Source: Myxococcaceae bacterium JPH2
GTDB lineage: Bacteria; Myxococcota; Myxococcia; Myxococcales; Myxococcaceae
NCBI GenBank assembly: GCA_016458225.1
Contig: JAEMGR010000005.1
Location: forward strand, 558,001 to 622,000
DNA length: 64,000 nt
Direction of reading: 5' to 3'
The stretch's first letter is position 1. The number at the start of each line of letters is the position of its first letter. The notes under the pieces are model-generated. The model had not been told where the DNA came from, ran no database searches, and saw nothing but the letters and a program-made list of their open reading frames with translations. The position numbers were made by a program, and so were the translations under genes. Below, piece by piece: positions 18,901 through 25,749 of the stretch.

Positions 18901-19052
18901 GGATTGAGACTGGCCTGGGCGATCTTCTCTTCAATCTCGTCATCCGGCAGCGGGTCATCCGTCCCGGTTGCGATGGCAATCACCGCCACCAGACTGAACG
19001 ACAGACACACGACCACCGGGGTGCGGCGCCACCAGGGCCCGCCCCGCGTCAT
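12978..19052 (-). CDS. RHS/YD-repeat protein with variable, lower-GC C-terminal tip
   Basis: A 2024-residue secreted or surface RHS protein. A signal/anchor segment (TPVVVCLSFSLVAVIAIATG) begins about 10 residues from the ATG at 19052; a TTG at 19067 is an alternative start. Next comes an RHS N-terminal motif (DLKLSAPFGGATLERHF). Many YD repeats follow in the second half, such as YDAYDSRGRLLQSTDPNG and YDPAGNLRSV. The RHS core ends with FPGQYHDSETDLFENWNRYY, SGRYLGPEP and YRYASNNP. After DVDGR comes a 158-residue tip unlike the core, with no toxin motif that I recognise. By hand count 13021-13560 is about 52% GC, well below its surroundings, as expected for an exchangeable tip. No immunity-type gene follows: only 61 nt separate it from a converging methyltransferase. 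A Cys-rich lipoprotein gene lies just upstream. Function as a polymorphic toxin or as a surface protein is inference. Confidence 0.88.
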   Translation of the reverse strand: MTRGGPWWRRTPVVVCLSFSLVAVIAIATGTDDPLPDDEIEEKIAQASLNPLPPLGGSGQFGVAQASPVALGSLKPSYSNKDLKLSAPFGGATLERHFSGANNAWLEADPAQVLPAPFGHMAATGGRSGASLQWWHNFHSFILLRVHTGSHCSGDPQTPSCEDMTYWDVYGGPAGTKKTFAACESDGCFSRDESEQSMKIQRSGDGFIVYTTSGRYHYRTLRPIYVLKDLPVRSQQMIWQGAYFLSYVEPSQYDAASCPSEGQEDAGVDVVASCHRRAVRLSYAIPSSKSPAECTPSEGTTGVLGADLPVLDSVTTASGDKLVFHYQALPARVPTLIDGKTKECVVASVDVVGRGGSLEVGAVQYSYLESKAGLVSGTQWPDRSMSGGGTVPGTVMNYAYRDAQGQPIWEVTRDGVLVVRQSLTGTDGGIAEGYVGQEVSPHDAYSIGVSGNGCAPGMMSLTLTSPCGPNQYQSFTSSQSLLGDGTGTAVSSVEHRFLMKLSGWAPRGDQGPVLGKTQVVAQCDGGMCAGLATAGATTAWDMTFLSPVGRTGKVEVAQYQQQPNGSFSVFEHGLATGTDVLSAGFLPPAELNRVYLGATGEDGGSPLLVNQYTYAYGGATRAASQRGFEQLVQSKLSPSAFSEDVPGAQAGVFMQYDSFTNQLQGVIRSGLTWEFSDGTHTWARTPRLVGTFYCTSDDCSRSAGAAQDPRGRIRAVMGPCLVESQTSTTCDKAAPSGKPAYTFPLTRYEYWADTSTGQRAGRVSKKRVCTQATSAGCTGTFLDTTYDAYDSRGRLLQSTDPNGIVTTFEYAGERLARFTTAVGTSLEAVTEYGYDNGAHGDYIKHPDGHYEVQCFRLGVAPGADCADSGGAHPRSDLLQWKASSATPGGAVYSERVDYTYRQGKLRSETYRDETGAVRRTRYFEGDPLGRITFEASGTNSPGPSPTAAAIYSQTGLFDAQGNRIGMGLAYQPGASVPPPLCGGIDPNTLSSGSPQPLSPQCTAFSYDRLNRLVSLVEPLGPNSTAGNAVRTLLSYDPAGNLRSVQQGCPPGAGTCSQPVVNYQHDDFGNVVRVHAPWALGPQESGSSGQGRGIYQFEYDAAGNLVREQTPAMSAATVMQWLDYEYDSLGRLRGANAVTSSSVESLYRFAYDNEVAAPSACPASSPSRPALALGRAQVLTDSFGDSWYQYDAHGNMIGLYRVRKQTGWAARTHPCVGAHTNASPNRVLYYDRTGLLMNEWMPGGRYVSYGYYGNTTGRSHRVKSISATTWDGTSWSGMVTLIDDARWEPFGGLRSYVLNAPSAPASNKQVRVEYHRGGSNQPLTSCNGTGFASTGDTSGRLSGLTVSKVEAGGVLGDIFKRAYTWKGDQALQEDTCLLEIGSVAPNSVRYADSGSGAQGYDARLQLRFAQQLTSPGMNEGGSYQSRAYEYDARGNRTSEFLDGWQYVSEYDAGAPRVDWLMTRSWTPNACSGGSCPREFKVTQRYGYDADGRVKQVADYKQKTDPVGSPFYVLSLDPSTTGANAAVGAVYRMVSDSEGRSYEYFYDAQGRRRLKRYLLDTPAGMPEDEYFYDGTRLLEDWGHTGFDLSTADSVRDEYIWLDNRPLAFFKSRSSLSGQRAQDLVGDCPRNGEPAKCGLYFIVTDGLGKPVLVLDSYRRVAGVGDYDPYGQVNRTTRVASSPVLGTGQDALFSALKAPASTATVTQMRARLAFLDSASGSGVYLADGSGTLVNGVSGASTLLSNMSGTGVVTDWAQTGTDGTLQLRFKSPATAGATGEASLEGLEYRRFQSGATPTWTPLRFPGQYHDSETDLFENWNRYYEPRSGRYLGPEPMLLSTKWVVEMVSNAGGVGVYRYASNNPIVMSDVDGRDVSCSKDNVNECMVKPEANGQVARIENAHGDLIKTVRVDNSSVPVAVSPGQVWVGPQDGVATKDKPGAVFKTTDGVDVAMNPGGVVVTEAHPLSDVELLNSPDPAADVGANNLVAIVGQVARGGWKDQDWIDGKGVGNVPRTDWVPLRDSTKPDPKK

Positions 19053-19104
19053 CAGAGGAGGAGTCAAGTTGAGGTTCTTTCAGTTGTGGCCCGAGGGCCA
19101 GGAT

Positions 19105-19557
19105 TCAGGGAACAGGGGACGGGGACGGGCCTTCACCGACAGCCTCGGGAGGCGCGCGTGGCGGAAGACAGACTGCTTCCTTCGCGCCAGGGACCACGCT
19201 CACACAGCGCCACTCGGGCAAGCATTCAGCGCTGGATTGGCAACGACGGCTGCACACGTAGCCCGAGCCTCGCTCCGGTCGGGCGTGCACACACACCTGA
19301 CTGAGACACTCCGAGGCGCCGTGCGCGCTGCAGTCCTCACCGACTTGTTTGTTTGCGGCCTGGTCCATGGGAGCGGGTCGCCACTCGCTCACCACGGTCC
19401 GGGTGCCATCGTCGGTTTTCGGCAGCGACTCCGCACGGCCCTTGTCGAGTGCCGGGTTGCACGCCACCAGTCCCACGAGGAGCAAGGCACTTGCCGCCAG
19501 ACTCCTCGAACCCACCTTCCCCATGCGGGGCCACGCCATCTCCAATACCGACATCAT
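19105..19557 (-). CDS. Cys-rich predicted lipoprotein upstream of RHS gene
   Basis: A protein of up to 150 residues with a lipoprotein signal ending LLLVGLVAC (Cys33). The mature part has about nine further Cys in two clusters (CSAHGASECLSQVC and CSRRCQSSAECLPEWRC), then a Pro-rich tail. The spacing suggests small disulfide-knotted modules common in myxobacterial surface lipoproteins. The start is uncertain: ATG at 19557 follows GAGGG directly, while ATG at 19524 gives a more standard signal peptide length. It ends about 50 nt before the RHS gene on the same strand, so the two are probably co-transcribed. It could help present the RHS protein or be its partner, but nothing in the sequence proves that. 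Confidence 0.7.
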   Translation of the reverse strand: MMSVLEMAWPRMGKVGSRSLAASALLLVGLVACNPALDKGRAESLPKTDDGTRTVVSEWRPAPMDQAANKQVGEDCSAHGASECLSQVCVHARPERGSGYVCSRRCQSSAECLPEWRCVSVVPGAKEAVCLPPRAPPEAVGEGPSPSPVP

Positions 19558-19604
19558 CCCTCACGCGACAGAGCATTGATTGAACTGGAATGCAAAGTCA
19601 CGTG

Positions 19605-19610
19605 TGTCAA
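19605..19610 (-). promoter_or_regulatory. Possible -35 element for the lipoprotein-RHS unit
   Basis: The minus strand carries a perfect TTGACA, 48 nt before the ATG at 19557, in a gap between genes that is less GC-rich than its surroundings. The best downstream -10-like hexamer (TTCAAT) is 20 nt away, which is too far for a standard sigma-70 promoter. Confidence 0.25.
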
Positions 19611-19671
19611 TAGCTGAGGCCAGTCCGACAAACAAGCCCCACTCGCGAAACAGCCATTTCGTGTCTCGGTG

Positions 19672-20724
19672 TCACATCGTGGGTTCGGCCAGGAGGGCGG
19701 CGCCAATGGCTCCCGACAGGTCTCCCAACTCGGCGACGTGAATCAATGGGGCACGCTCGGGGATGAACAGGTGGGGATACATCGACTCCGCGATGCGTCC
19801 CGCGTACTCCGGCCCCAGTCGCGTCCCGAGGCCTCCCCCCAGAATCACGGCTTCGACATCCAACAGGTTGATGGCCGAGGCAATGGCTGCTCCCAGCATC
19901 TCGATGGCCCGGTCAATCAACGCGATGGCCAATCCATCCTTCTTCTGCAAGGCGCTCATCCAGACACCGCTCGACAACCGCGAGCGTCCTTTGTCTCGCA
20001 TGATGTCGAAGAGCTGGGTGCGCCGCCCGCGATGCACCTCCTTGCGCGCCTTGCGCTCCATGGAAGCGCGTCCCGCATACGCTTCCAGGCATCCCCGTCG
20101 GCCACACCCGCAGAGCGCGCCATCGGGCTTCACGACCATGTGGCCGATCTCCCCCGCGCCGCCGCGCCCACGCCAAGGCGTGCCATCCAACACCAATCCA
20201 CCGCCCACGCCCGTGCCCCACCACACCCCCAACACCGAGCGATAGGGACGGCCCGCCCCCAGCCGGTACTCAGCCGCCACGGCCACCTGGACGTCATTGC
20301 CCAGCACCACCCGCCCTTTCACCAGGTCGCCCAGGTCCGCGGCCACGGGGTAGGGCTTCTCCCAATCCGCGACCACGTTGGTGGCGTGCGCGAGCGTGCC
20401 GTGATTGGCATCCACCGAGCCAGGAGCTCCCACCCCAATGCCTGACAGCCGAGGCGTCGCCAGCCCCGCGGCGACCGCCGCTTCCTCCAGGGTGCCGTAC
20501 ATCTCCCGGACGACCTCACCGGGCCCGCCCTTGCCTGGTGTTGGGTGGCGTGCCTGACCGAGCACCTCGCCCCGTGCATCGACGACCACGGCCTCGATCT
20601 TCGTGCCTCCCAGATCGATGCCACCCCAGACGCGCAGCTTGCCAGTGCGGGCCTTGGAGGTTCGCGGCATCGCGCGCGGCTTCTTCCGCGTCACACGAGA
20701 CGTCGTCGTCTTTCGCGTGGCCAT
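19672..20724 (-). CDS. ROK-family sugar kinase (glucokinase-like)
   Basis: A 350-residue ROK protein expected to phosphorylate a hexose such as glucose or an N-acetyl sugar with ATP. Landmarks are the phosphate loop WGGIDLGGTKIEAVVVD, GVGAPGSVD, VVLGNDVQVAVAAEYRLG, GTGVGGGLVLDG, GAGEIGHMVV with the conserved Glu-His pair, and the zinc site CGCGRRGCLEAYAG. A basic, low-complexity leader of about 30 residues (ATRKTTTSRVTRKKPRA) precedes the domain. The ATG at 20724 is preferred because GGGAGG lies 7 nt upstream. It sits among polysaccharide genes on the minus strand and may supply phosphorylated sugar precursors. Kinase activity is well supported by motifs; the exact sugar is not. Confidence 0.88.
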   Translation of the reverse strand: MATRKTTTSRVTRKKPRAMPRTSKARTGKLRVWGGIDLGGTKIEAVVVDARGEVLGQARHPTPGKGGPGEVVREMYGTLEEAAVAAGLATPRLSGIGVGAPGSVDANHGTLAHATNVVADWEKPYPVAADLGDLVKGRVVLGNDVQVAVAAEYRLGAGRPYRSVLGVWWGTGVGGGLVLDGTPWRGRGGAGEIGHMVVKPDGALCGCGRRGCLEAYAGRASMERKARKEVHRGRRTQLFDIMRDKGRSRLSSGVWMSALQKKDGLAIALIDRAIEMLGAAIASAINLLDVEAVILGGGLGTRLGPEYAGRIAESMYPHLFIPERAPLIHVAELGDLSGAIGAALLAEPTM

Positions 20725-20731
20725 TCCCATG

Positions 20732-20737
20732 CCTCCC
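20732..20737 (-). promoter_or_regulatory. Ribosome binding site deciding the ROK kinase start
   Basis: GGGAGG on the minus strand stands 7 nt before the ATG at 20724 but only 1 nt before the alternative in-frame ATG at 20730, favouring the shorter protein. Confidence 0.5.
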
Positions 20738-20888
20738 AGTCGCGGCAGCCAGGCCCTGGCGCCCTCCGCAATCTGGTCAGCACCGCTGGCGACTGAGGGC
20801 CGGCGTCCAAGCCAGCCCTCGACGGACCGCATGAGCCTGGGACACGCGAACACCCCTCAGCGCGGCCCCTTGGTCCTCCGCGGCGCGC

Positions 20889-21749
20889 TTACACTGGCAC
20901 CGGCCGGAACAAGAGGTTGGGCGAGAGCGCCGCCACCGAGAGGCCGTGAACGGTCTGCGAAGCGGGGATCTCCGCGTAGCCAACGGACGCCAGCAACGAC
21001 ATCACCTCGTCGCGGCTGGAGCCCGCGCGGCGCAGCAACGAGTCCACCACCTCGATGACAAGCAAGCGGGGACGCCGCGCCTTCAGCGTGGCCAACATGC
21101 CGCGCAAGACCTCGGCCTCCGCGCCCTCGACGTCCATCTTCAGGACATCCCACCGCTCCAGGGGACGTGCCTCCGCCCACGCATCGAACGTCGTGACCTG
21201 CACCGAGATGGACTGCGCTCCGGTGCCGTACAACGAACGCACGCCGACATCGTGGGACCCGAGCTCGGCGGAGCTGCGGAGCTGCGCGGTGCGCGGACGG
21301 TCTCCCAGCGCGACCTGCACCACCTCCAGGCTCCCGGCCACGCTGTTCTGCTCCGCGAGCCGCCGCAGCCGCTCCGCCGTGTCCGGCGCTGCCTCGAAGG
21401 CAAACACCTTCCCGCGAGAGCCGTCCTGAAGCATCCGCGCCACGGGCAGGCAATGGACGCCGATGTTGGCCCCGACATCCACCAGCACTCCGCCGCCGCG
21501 CAGCTCGGCCATGAGCAAGGCATGCAGCTCAGGCTCATAGGAGCCACAGAAGAAGAGGTGTCGCTGGAGGTTGTCTCCCAGCATCACCTCGAAGCGGATG
21601 CCGTCATACGTCACGGTGAACGGCTTCTTGCTGTAGCTGAAGTGGCGGATCAGCCGAGCGTGGAAGGTCCGCGCCAGCTCCGACCGGGTGCTCCAGGGAT
21701 ACACCCCACGAGCCACATGCCCCACGGCGCGAACAATGGTCTTCTTCAC
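20889..21749 (-). CDS. FkbM-family methyltransferase
   Basis: A 286-residue SAM-dependent methyltransferase of the FkbM type, which O-methylates sugars or similar hydroxyls. Motif I is VLVDVGANIGVHCLPVARML (residues 88-107), followed by VFAFEAAPDTAERL, ALGDRP, and the FkbM hallmark LERWDVLKMDVEGAEAEVL, where Asp, Glu and Gly of KMDVEGAE mark the family. It starts with GTG at 21749, immediately after the TGA of the upstream glycosyltransferase, with AAGGGG about 8 nt ahead, so the two are co-translated. Likely methylates a sugar of the polysaccharide repeat. Confidence 0.88.
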   Translation of the reverse strand: MKKTIVRAVGHVARGVYPWSTRSELARTFHARLIRHFSYSKKPFTVTYDGIRFEVMLGDNLQRHLFFCGSYEPELHALLMAELRGGGVLVDVGANIGVHCLPVARMLQDGSRGKVFAFEAAPDTAERLRRLAEQNSVAGSLEVVQVALGDRPRTAQLRSSAELGSHDVGVRSLYGTGAQSISVQVTTFDAWAEARPLERWDVLKMDVEGAEAEVLRGMLATLKARRPRLLVIEVVDSLLRRAGSSRDEVMSLLASVGYAEIPASQTVHGLSVAALSPNLLFRPVPV

Positions 21750-22847
21750 TCAGCTACCCCTTTCAGCGTCTCGAAGCAGCGCCCGGTAGAACCCCACCAC
21801 ATCCTCGCGCTCGCGCGCCGGAGCGTACTCCCGATGGACGAACTCCGAGGCACTCCGCGACATGGCCTCGAAGCGAGCCGGGTCCTCACGGTGGAGTCGA
21901 ATCGCCTCCTCCACGCGCTGACTGAAGGCCACGATGTTCCCCTGCTCCACGGGCAGAGACCACTCGGGGCGAAGGAACTCGCGCCCACCTTGCCCATGGA
22001 AGCCCACGACCAGGCAGCCGCACGCCATCGCCTCCACCGGCGGGAGCCCGAAGCCCTCCTGATGGCTGAAAGTGAGGAACAACGCCGAGCCCCGCAGCGC
22101 CTCGGCCACGCGCGCCGGGGTAAGCCCTTGCAGGATGTCGACGGCCCAGTCGCGCAGGCTCCCACGCGCGCGCAGCATCTGCAGCACCTGGACCGCGTCC
22201 TCCCGGTTGCGGCGCGACATGAGCGCGATGCGACGGCGAGACTCGCGCCCGCGTGCATGAAAGAGCGTGGGGTCCACCGCCGGGTGGACGCGCTCCACGC
22301 GAACGGATGGGAACGCGTAGCGCAGGTAGGCGGCGCTGTCCTCGGACACGACCAGCACCGCGCTCAGGTCCGGGTTGTCTTGATAGGGCGAAGGCGCGGT
22401 GTCCGTGAGTCCAGCGCGCGCGAAGGTGAGGTAGGCGCCCTGGTTGAAGAGGACCTGCCGGACGCCCCTCGGGAGTCGGCGGATGGAGGCGCCGTACACC
22501 TCCGGCACCACCAGGATGTCCTGGGCGCCGACGGGCGTGGAGGGCACGTGGCGGATCCGCGTGTGGTGCTCGAACCAGGTGCACGCGAAGCCCGGCCGCG
22601 AATGGAGGACCGCGGCCGAGATTCCCGCCTGCTCGAGCAGGTCCACATGGCGGTACAGCGTGCGGATGCCCCCGCTCGGCTCGTCGTAGTCCGGCGTGAG
22701 GAAGTAGACAGTGGGCGGTGTCGTCCGCGGGCCTTCGTGTCGCCGCAGCACGGGCACCTCGGCGCCAGCAGGCCGAGCCATGCCCAGACGCCGCAGCGCG
22801 GAGCGGGCCACACCGCGAAGAAGGGCTCGCGGGTCCAATGGGCTCAC
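21750..22847 (-). CDS. GT4-type glycosyltransferase
   Basis: A 365-residue GT-B transferase. The N-terminal half carries VYFLTPDYDEPSGGIRTLYR, with the GG(I) acceptor loop. The donor half has IALMSRRN, ALFLTFSHQEGFGLPPVEAM with E-x7-E, and ACGCLVVGFHGQGG. The GTG at 22847 is chosen because GAGGAGG ends 4 nt upstream; longer open sequence exists but lacks such a site. It is divergent from the Wzx flippase gene and is followed directly by the FkbM methyltransferase, suggesting that one enzyme adds the sugar the other methylates. Confidence 0.86.
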   Translation of the reverse strand: MSPLDPRALLRGVARSALRRLGMARPAGAEVPVLRRHEGPRTTPPTVYFLTPDYDEPSGGIRTLYRHVDLLEQAGISAAVLHSRPGFACTWFEHHTRIRHVPSTPVGAQDILVVPEVYGASIRRLPRGVRQVLFNQGAYLTFARAGLTDTAPSPYQDNPDLSAVLVVSEDSAAYLRYAFPSVRVERVHPAVDPTLFHARGRESRRRIALMSRRNREDAVQVLQMLRARGSLRDWAVDILQGLTPARVAEALRGSALFLTFSHQEGFGLPPVEAMACGCLVVGFHGQGGREFLRPEWSLPVEQGNIVAFSQRVEEAIRLHREDPARFEAMSRSASEFVHREYAPAREREDVVGFYRALLRDAERGS

Positions 22848-22851
22848 GTGT

Positions 22852-22858
22852 CCTCCTC
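22852..22858 (-). promoter_or_regulatory. Ribosome binding site deciding a GTG start
   Basis: GAGGAGG on the minus strand ends 4 nt before GTG 22847 and fixes the start of the glycosyltransferase gene within a longer open frame. Confidence 0.5.
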
Positions 22859-23042
22859 TCGGGCGCGTGGGGCCGCGTCCCGTCAAGCGAACGCGGGTGA
22901 TTAGCCGACGCGGTGGTGAGCGACAAGCAGCAAGGAGGGTCGAACTTGGATGCTCCCCTGGCCCACCTGCATGCACGGGCCCTGCCTCGACCGTCGCTTG
23001 TCCCCTCCCCTCCTGGCGCATACGCTCCCGCGCTCCCCCATC

Positions 23043-24545
23043 ATGAGCAGCCGTCCCGCATCGAATCCGGAGCAGGCCCGGTCAGACGTCAAGACCCGCG
23101 CCTTCCGCTCCATCGTCGCCTTGACCCTGCGCACCTTTGCGTCTCAGGGGCTGCGCGTCGTCAACGCACTCGTCCTTTCCCGGCTGCTCTTCCCGTCGGA
23201 CTACGGGGCGTTTGGCATTGTCGCGTTCGCGACGTCGCTCGGCGCCTATCTGGGTGACCTGGGGCTGAGCGCCTCACTGGTGCGCCAGTCGCATGAGCCC
23301 ACCGAGGACGAGACCACCACCGCGTTCTGGAGCCATCAGGCCCTGACCGGCTCCATCGTGGCGCTGCTCCTGGTGCTCGCGCCGCTCGTCTCGAGCGCAT
23401 ACGACCTGGGTCCTTCCGGCACGCCCATGGTGTGCGCCATGGCGGTGGGCCTGTTCTTCTCCTCGCTGCGCGTCATCCCCATGATGATGCTGGAGCGCCA
23501 CCTCCACTTCCCCGCCGTGGCGAGGATGGAGCTCGTCGAGGGGCTGACCCAGACCGGGACGACCATCGCCTTGGCCCTCCTCGGCTGGGGCCCGTGGGCC
23601 CTGGCTCTCGGTGGGCTCGTGCGTGGCGCGGTGGGGCTGGTGATCCTCTGGAGCGCCTCGCCCTGGCGCCCCCGTGGCCGCTTCCGCAAGGACATCCTTC
23701 AGCGCCTGCTGGGCTTCGGCATCTGGTTCCAGTTGGGAGGCATCATCCCCGCCATCCTCTCCGGGTGGATTCCGCTCATCGTCGGGAAGCTGCTGGGGAA
23801 GGACGCGGTGGGCCTGGTGAACTGGGCGTGGGCGCTCGCGTCGGTGCCGTTGATGATCAGCGGCATCCTCAACCGCGTCGCGTATCCCGCGTACAGCCGC
23901 ATGCAGGAGGACGGCGCGGGGCTGGCGGAATACCTGCGCACCTCCATCCGGCGCATCAGCGCGGTGCTGTGTCTGGCCATTCCCTTCGGCGTCATCGCGC
24001 TGCCCATGCTCATCCCCATCGTGTTTGGCGAGCGATGGAGACCTGCCGCCCCGCTGGTCCAGTGGTACACGCTGGAGGCCACGCTCATGGCGGTGCACGG
24101 GCTGCTGTGCTCGCAGCAGAACGCGAGCGGACAGGCGCGTGAGCGCGTCTATGTCACCACCGTGTCGAGCATCCTGCGCGCGGGCCTGGGAACGCTCGCG
24201 GTGATGCACCTGGGCATCGTCGGCATCGGCATCATGGGCGCGACCATGACGCTGACCGAGCTGTGGCTCACCGCCTGGATGGTGGCCCGCCGCAGCCCGC
24301 ATCTGACCGGACTGGAGGCCGAGGTGATGGAGCCCTTCCTGACGGTGGGCGCGCTGTTGGCGTTCGCCGTGGCGGTGTCGCGCTTCGCGACCGGCGAACA
24401 AGGCCCCCTCGTCCAGGCGCTCGTCGCGAGCGGCGCGCTGGCGCTTGGCGTGGTCGCCCGGGAGCGACTGCGCAGGGGGCTGTCCCTCATGGGCGAGGTG
24501 CGCTCCGTCGTCCAGTACGTGCGGTCGAGGCGGGCCGCCTCGTGA
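23043..24545 (+). CDS. wzx: Wzx-type polysaccharide flippase
   Basis: A 500-residue MATE/MVF-superfamily transporter of the Wzx (RfbX/MurJ-like) group, which flips lipid-linked repeat units to the periplasm. About 12-14 hydrophobic segments span the protein. The N-terminus carries FASQGLRVVNALVLSRLLFP followed by YGAFGIVAFATSLGAYLGDL, typical of the family (a Ser/Ala-rich helix, then LxxxDYG). Further in is LLGFGIWFQLGG with LLGKDAVGLVNWAWALASVP, the conserved start of the second half. The ATG at 23043 is the first that gives a standard cytoplasmic leader. It overlaps the next acyltransferase gene by 4 nt. It is the only flippase in the window, so it should serve this locus. Confidence 0.88.
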   Translation: MSSRPASNPEQARSDVKTRAFRSIVALTLRTFASQGLRVVNALVLSRLLFPSDYGAFGIVAFATSLGAYLGDLGLSASLVRQSHEPTEDETTTAFWSHQALTGSIVALLLVLAPLVSSAYDLGPSGTPMVCAMAVGLFFSSLRVIPMMMLERHLHFPAVARMELVEGLTQTGTTIALALLGWGPWALALGGLVRGAVGLVILWSASPWRPRGRFRKDILQRLLGFGIWFQLGGIIPAILSGWIPLIVGKLLGKDAVGLVNWAWALASVPLMISGILNRVAYPAYSRMQEDGAGLAEYLRTSIRRISAVLCLAIPFGVIALPMLIPIVFGERWRPAAPLVQWYTLEATLMAVHGLLCSQQNASGQARERVYVTTVSSILRAGLGTLAVMHLGIVGIGIMGATMTLTELWLTAWMVARRSPHLTGLEAEVMEPFLTVGALLAFAVAVSRFATGEQGPLVQALVASGALALGVVARERLRRGLSLMGEVRSVVQYVRSRRAAS

Positions 24546-25738
24546 CGAACGCCGAGCCAGGCGAGCGGCCAGGGCTCGCCGCGCTCACGGGACTGCGCTT
24601 CCTCGCCGCCATGGGCGTGCTGGGCTTCCACTACTACTGCGGCCCTTGCGAACCCCACCTGCCCGCGTGGGTGGGACAACTGCTCGGCGCCGGCTTCACC
24701 ACGGTCAGCCTCTTCTTCATCCTGTCTGGCTTCATCCTCGCCTACACCTACCTGGACGCGACGGGGAACTTCCGCGGCGCGCTGTCCACCTTCGCCCGCG
24801 CCCGCTTCGCGCGGCTCTACCCCATCTACTTCGTGGCGTTGGTGGTGGAGCTTCCCTTCTTCATCCGCTCCACCCAGCTCGCTGCGCCCAAGGCGAGCGC
24901 GGTCGAGGTCTGCCGGCACACGGTCGCCACGCTGACGCTCACGCAGTCCTGGGGCATGGATGTGTCGCGCCCCATCTGGAACATCGTCGCCTGGACCCTC
25001 TCGGTCGAGGCCTTCTTCTACGCGGTCTTCCCCCGCCTCGGCCCCAGCCTGGGTCGCCTGCGCGCGCGGAGCCTCCTCGCCGTGGCCGCAGGCGCATGGT
25101 TGCTGGGACTCAGCCCGCATGCCGCGCCCTTGGCCGAGTCGTGGTTGAGCGCCCATGACGCGCCGGCGCTCCTGCGTTCAGCACTGAGCGCGTGGAGCCG
25201 AGCGATGGCCATCGCCATTCCACTGGCGCGGCTGCCGGAGTTCGTCATCGGCGTCTGCCTGGGCGTCCTCTTCCTTCGCGCGCCCCAGCCGGCTGGGAGT
25301 CCGCGCACGCGCACCCTGGGCGTCCTCGTGACCGGGCTCGCGCTGGCCATCGCGGTCTCATGGGTTGATGGTCCGCCCTCGCCCTTCCTGCAGAGCGCGG
25401 TCCTGGTGCCCTTGTTCGCGCTGCTCATCTTCCTGCTCGCGGGTGGAGTCGCCTGGCGAGGACTGGGACTGGCAACGCGCGGGCTCGCGGTCCTGGGGGG
25501 CGCCAGCTACGCGCTCTACATGACCCACGGCGCGGTGCTGAACTCCCTGCTCGCGCTCAACACGCGCTCCCTGGGGCTCGGGCACAACACGGTCGCCTTG
25601 CTGGCCATGCCCTGCGCGGTGCTGCTCTCGGTCGTGCTCTTCCGATTCATCGAGGAGCCCGCGCGAGCATGGCTCCGGCGGCCACGCGCCTCGCTCGCGG
25701 TCGCGAGGCCCGCGGTCCCAGCCTCCACCGGGGATTGA
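24542..25738 (+). CDS. Acyltransferase-3 family membrane protein
   Basis: A 398-residue polytopic O-acyltransferase starting at GTG 24542, overlapping the Wzx stop codon by 4 nt (GTGA). Family signatures are LAALTGLRFLAAMGVLGFHY with the conserved His, FARLYPIYFV, WTLSVEAFFYAVFPRL, and ARLPEFVIGVCLGVLFLR. It is a paralogue of the acyltransferase at 2445-3611. Coupling to the flippase suggests that it acylates the repeat unit around the time of export, with acyl transfer on the periplasmic side as known for this family. It ends 11 nt before a converging glycosyltransferase gene. Confidence 0.87.
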   Translation: MTNAEPGERPGLAALTGLRFLAAMGVLGFHYYCGPCEPHLPAWVGQLLGAGFTTVSLFFILSGFILAYTYLDATGNFRGALSTFARARFARLYPIYFVALVVELPFFIRSTQLAAPKASAVEVCRHTVATLTLTQSWGMDVSRPIWNIVAWTLSVEAFFYAVFPRLGPSLGRLRARSLLAVAAGAWLLGLSPHAAPLAESWLSAHDAPALLRSALSAWSRAMAIAIPLARLPEFVIGVCLGVLFLRAPQPAGSPRTRTLGVLVTGLALAIAVSWVDGPPSPFLQSAVLVPLFALLIFLLAGGVAWRGLGLATRGLAVLGGASYALYMTHGAVLNSLLALNTRSLGLGHNTVALLAMPCAVLLSVVLFRFIEEPARAWLRRPRASLAVARPAVPASTGD

Positions 25739-25749
25739 GGCCCAACGCG

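Noticed and set aside
19605-19645. A full sigma-70 promoter for the lipoprotein-RHS unit
   Set aside because: TTGACA is perfect but no -10 hexamer occurs at 16-18 nt; kept only as a weak possibility.
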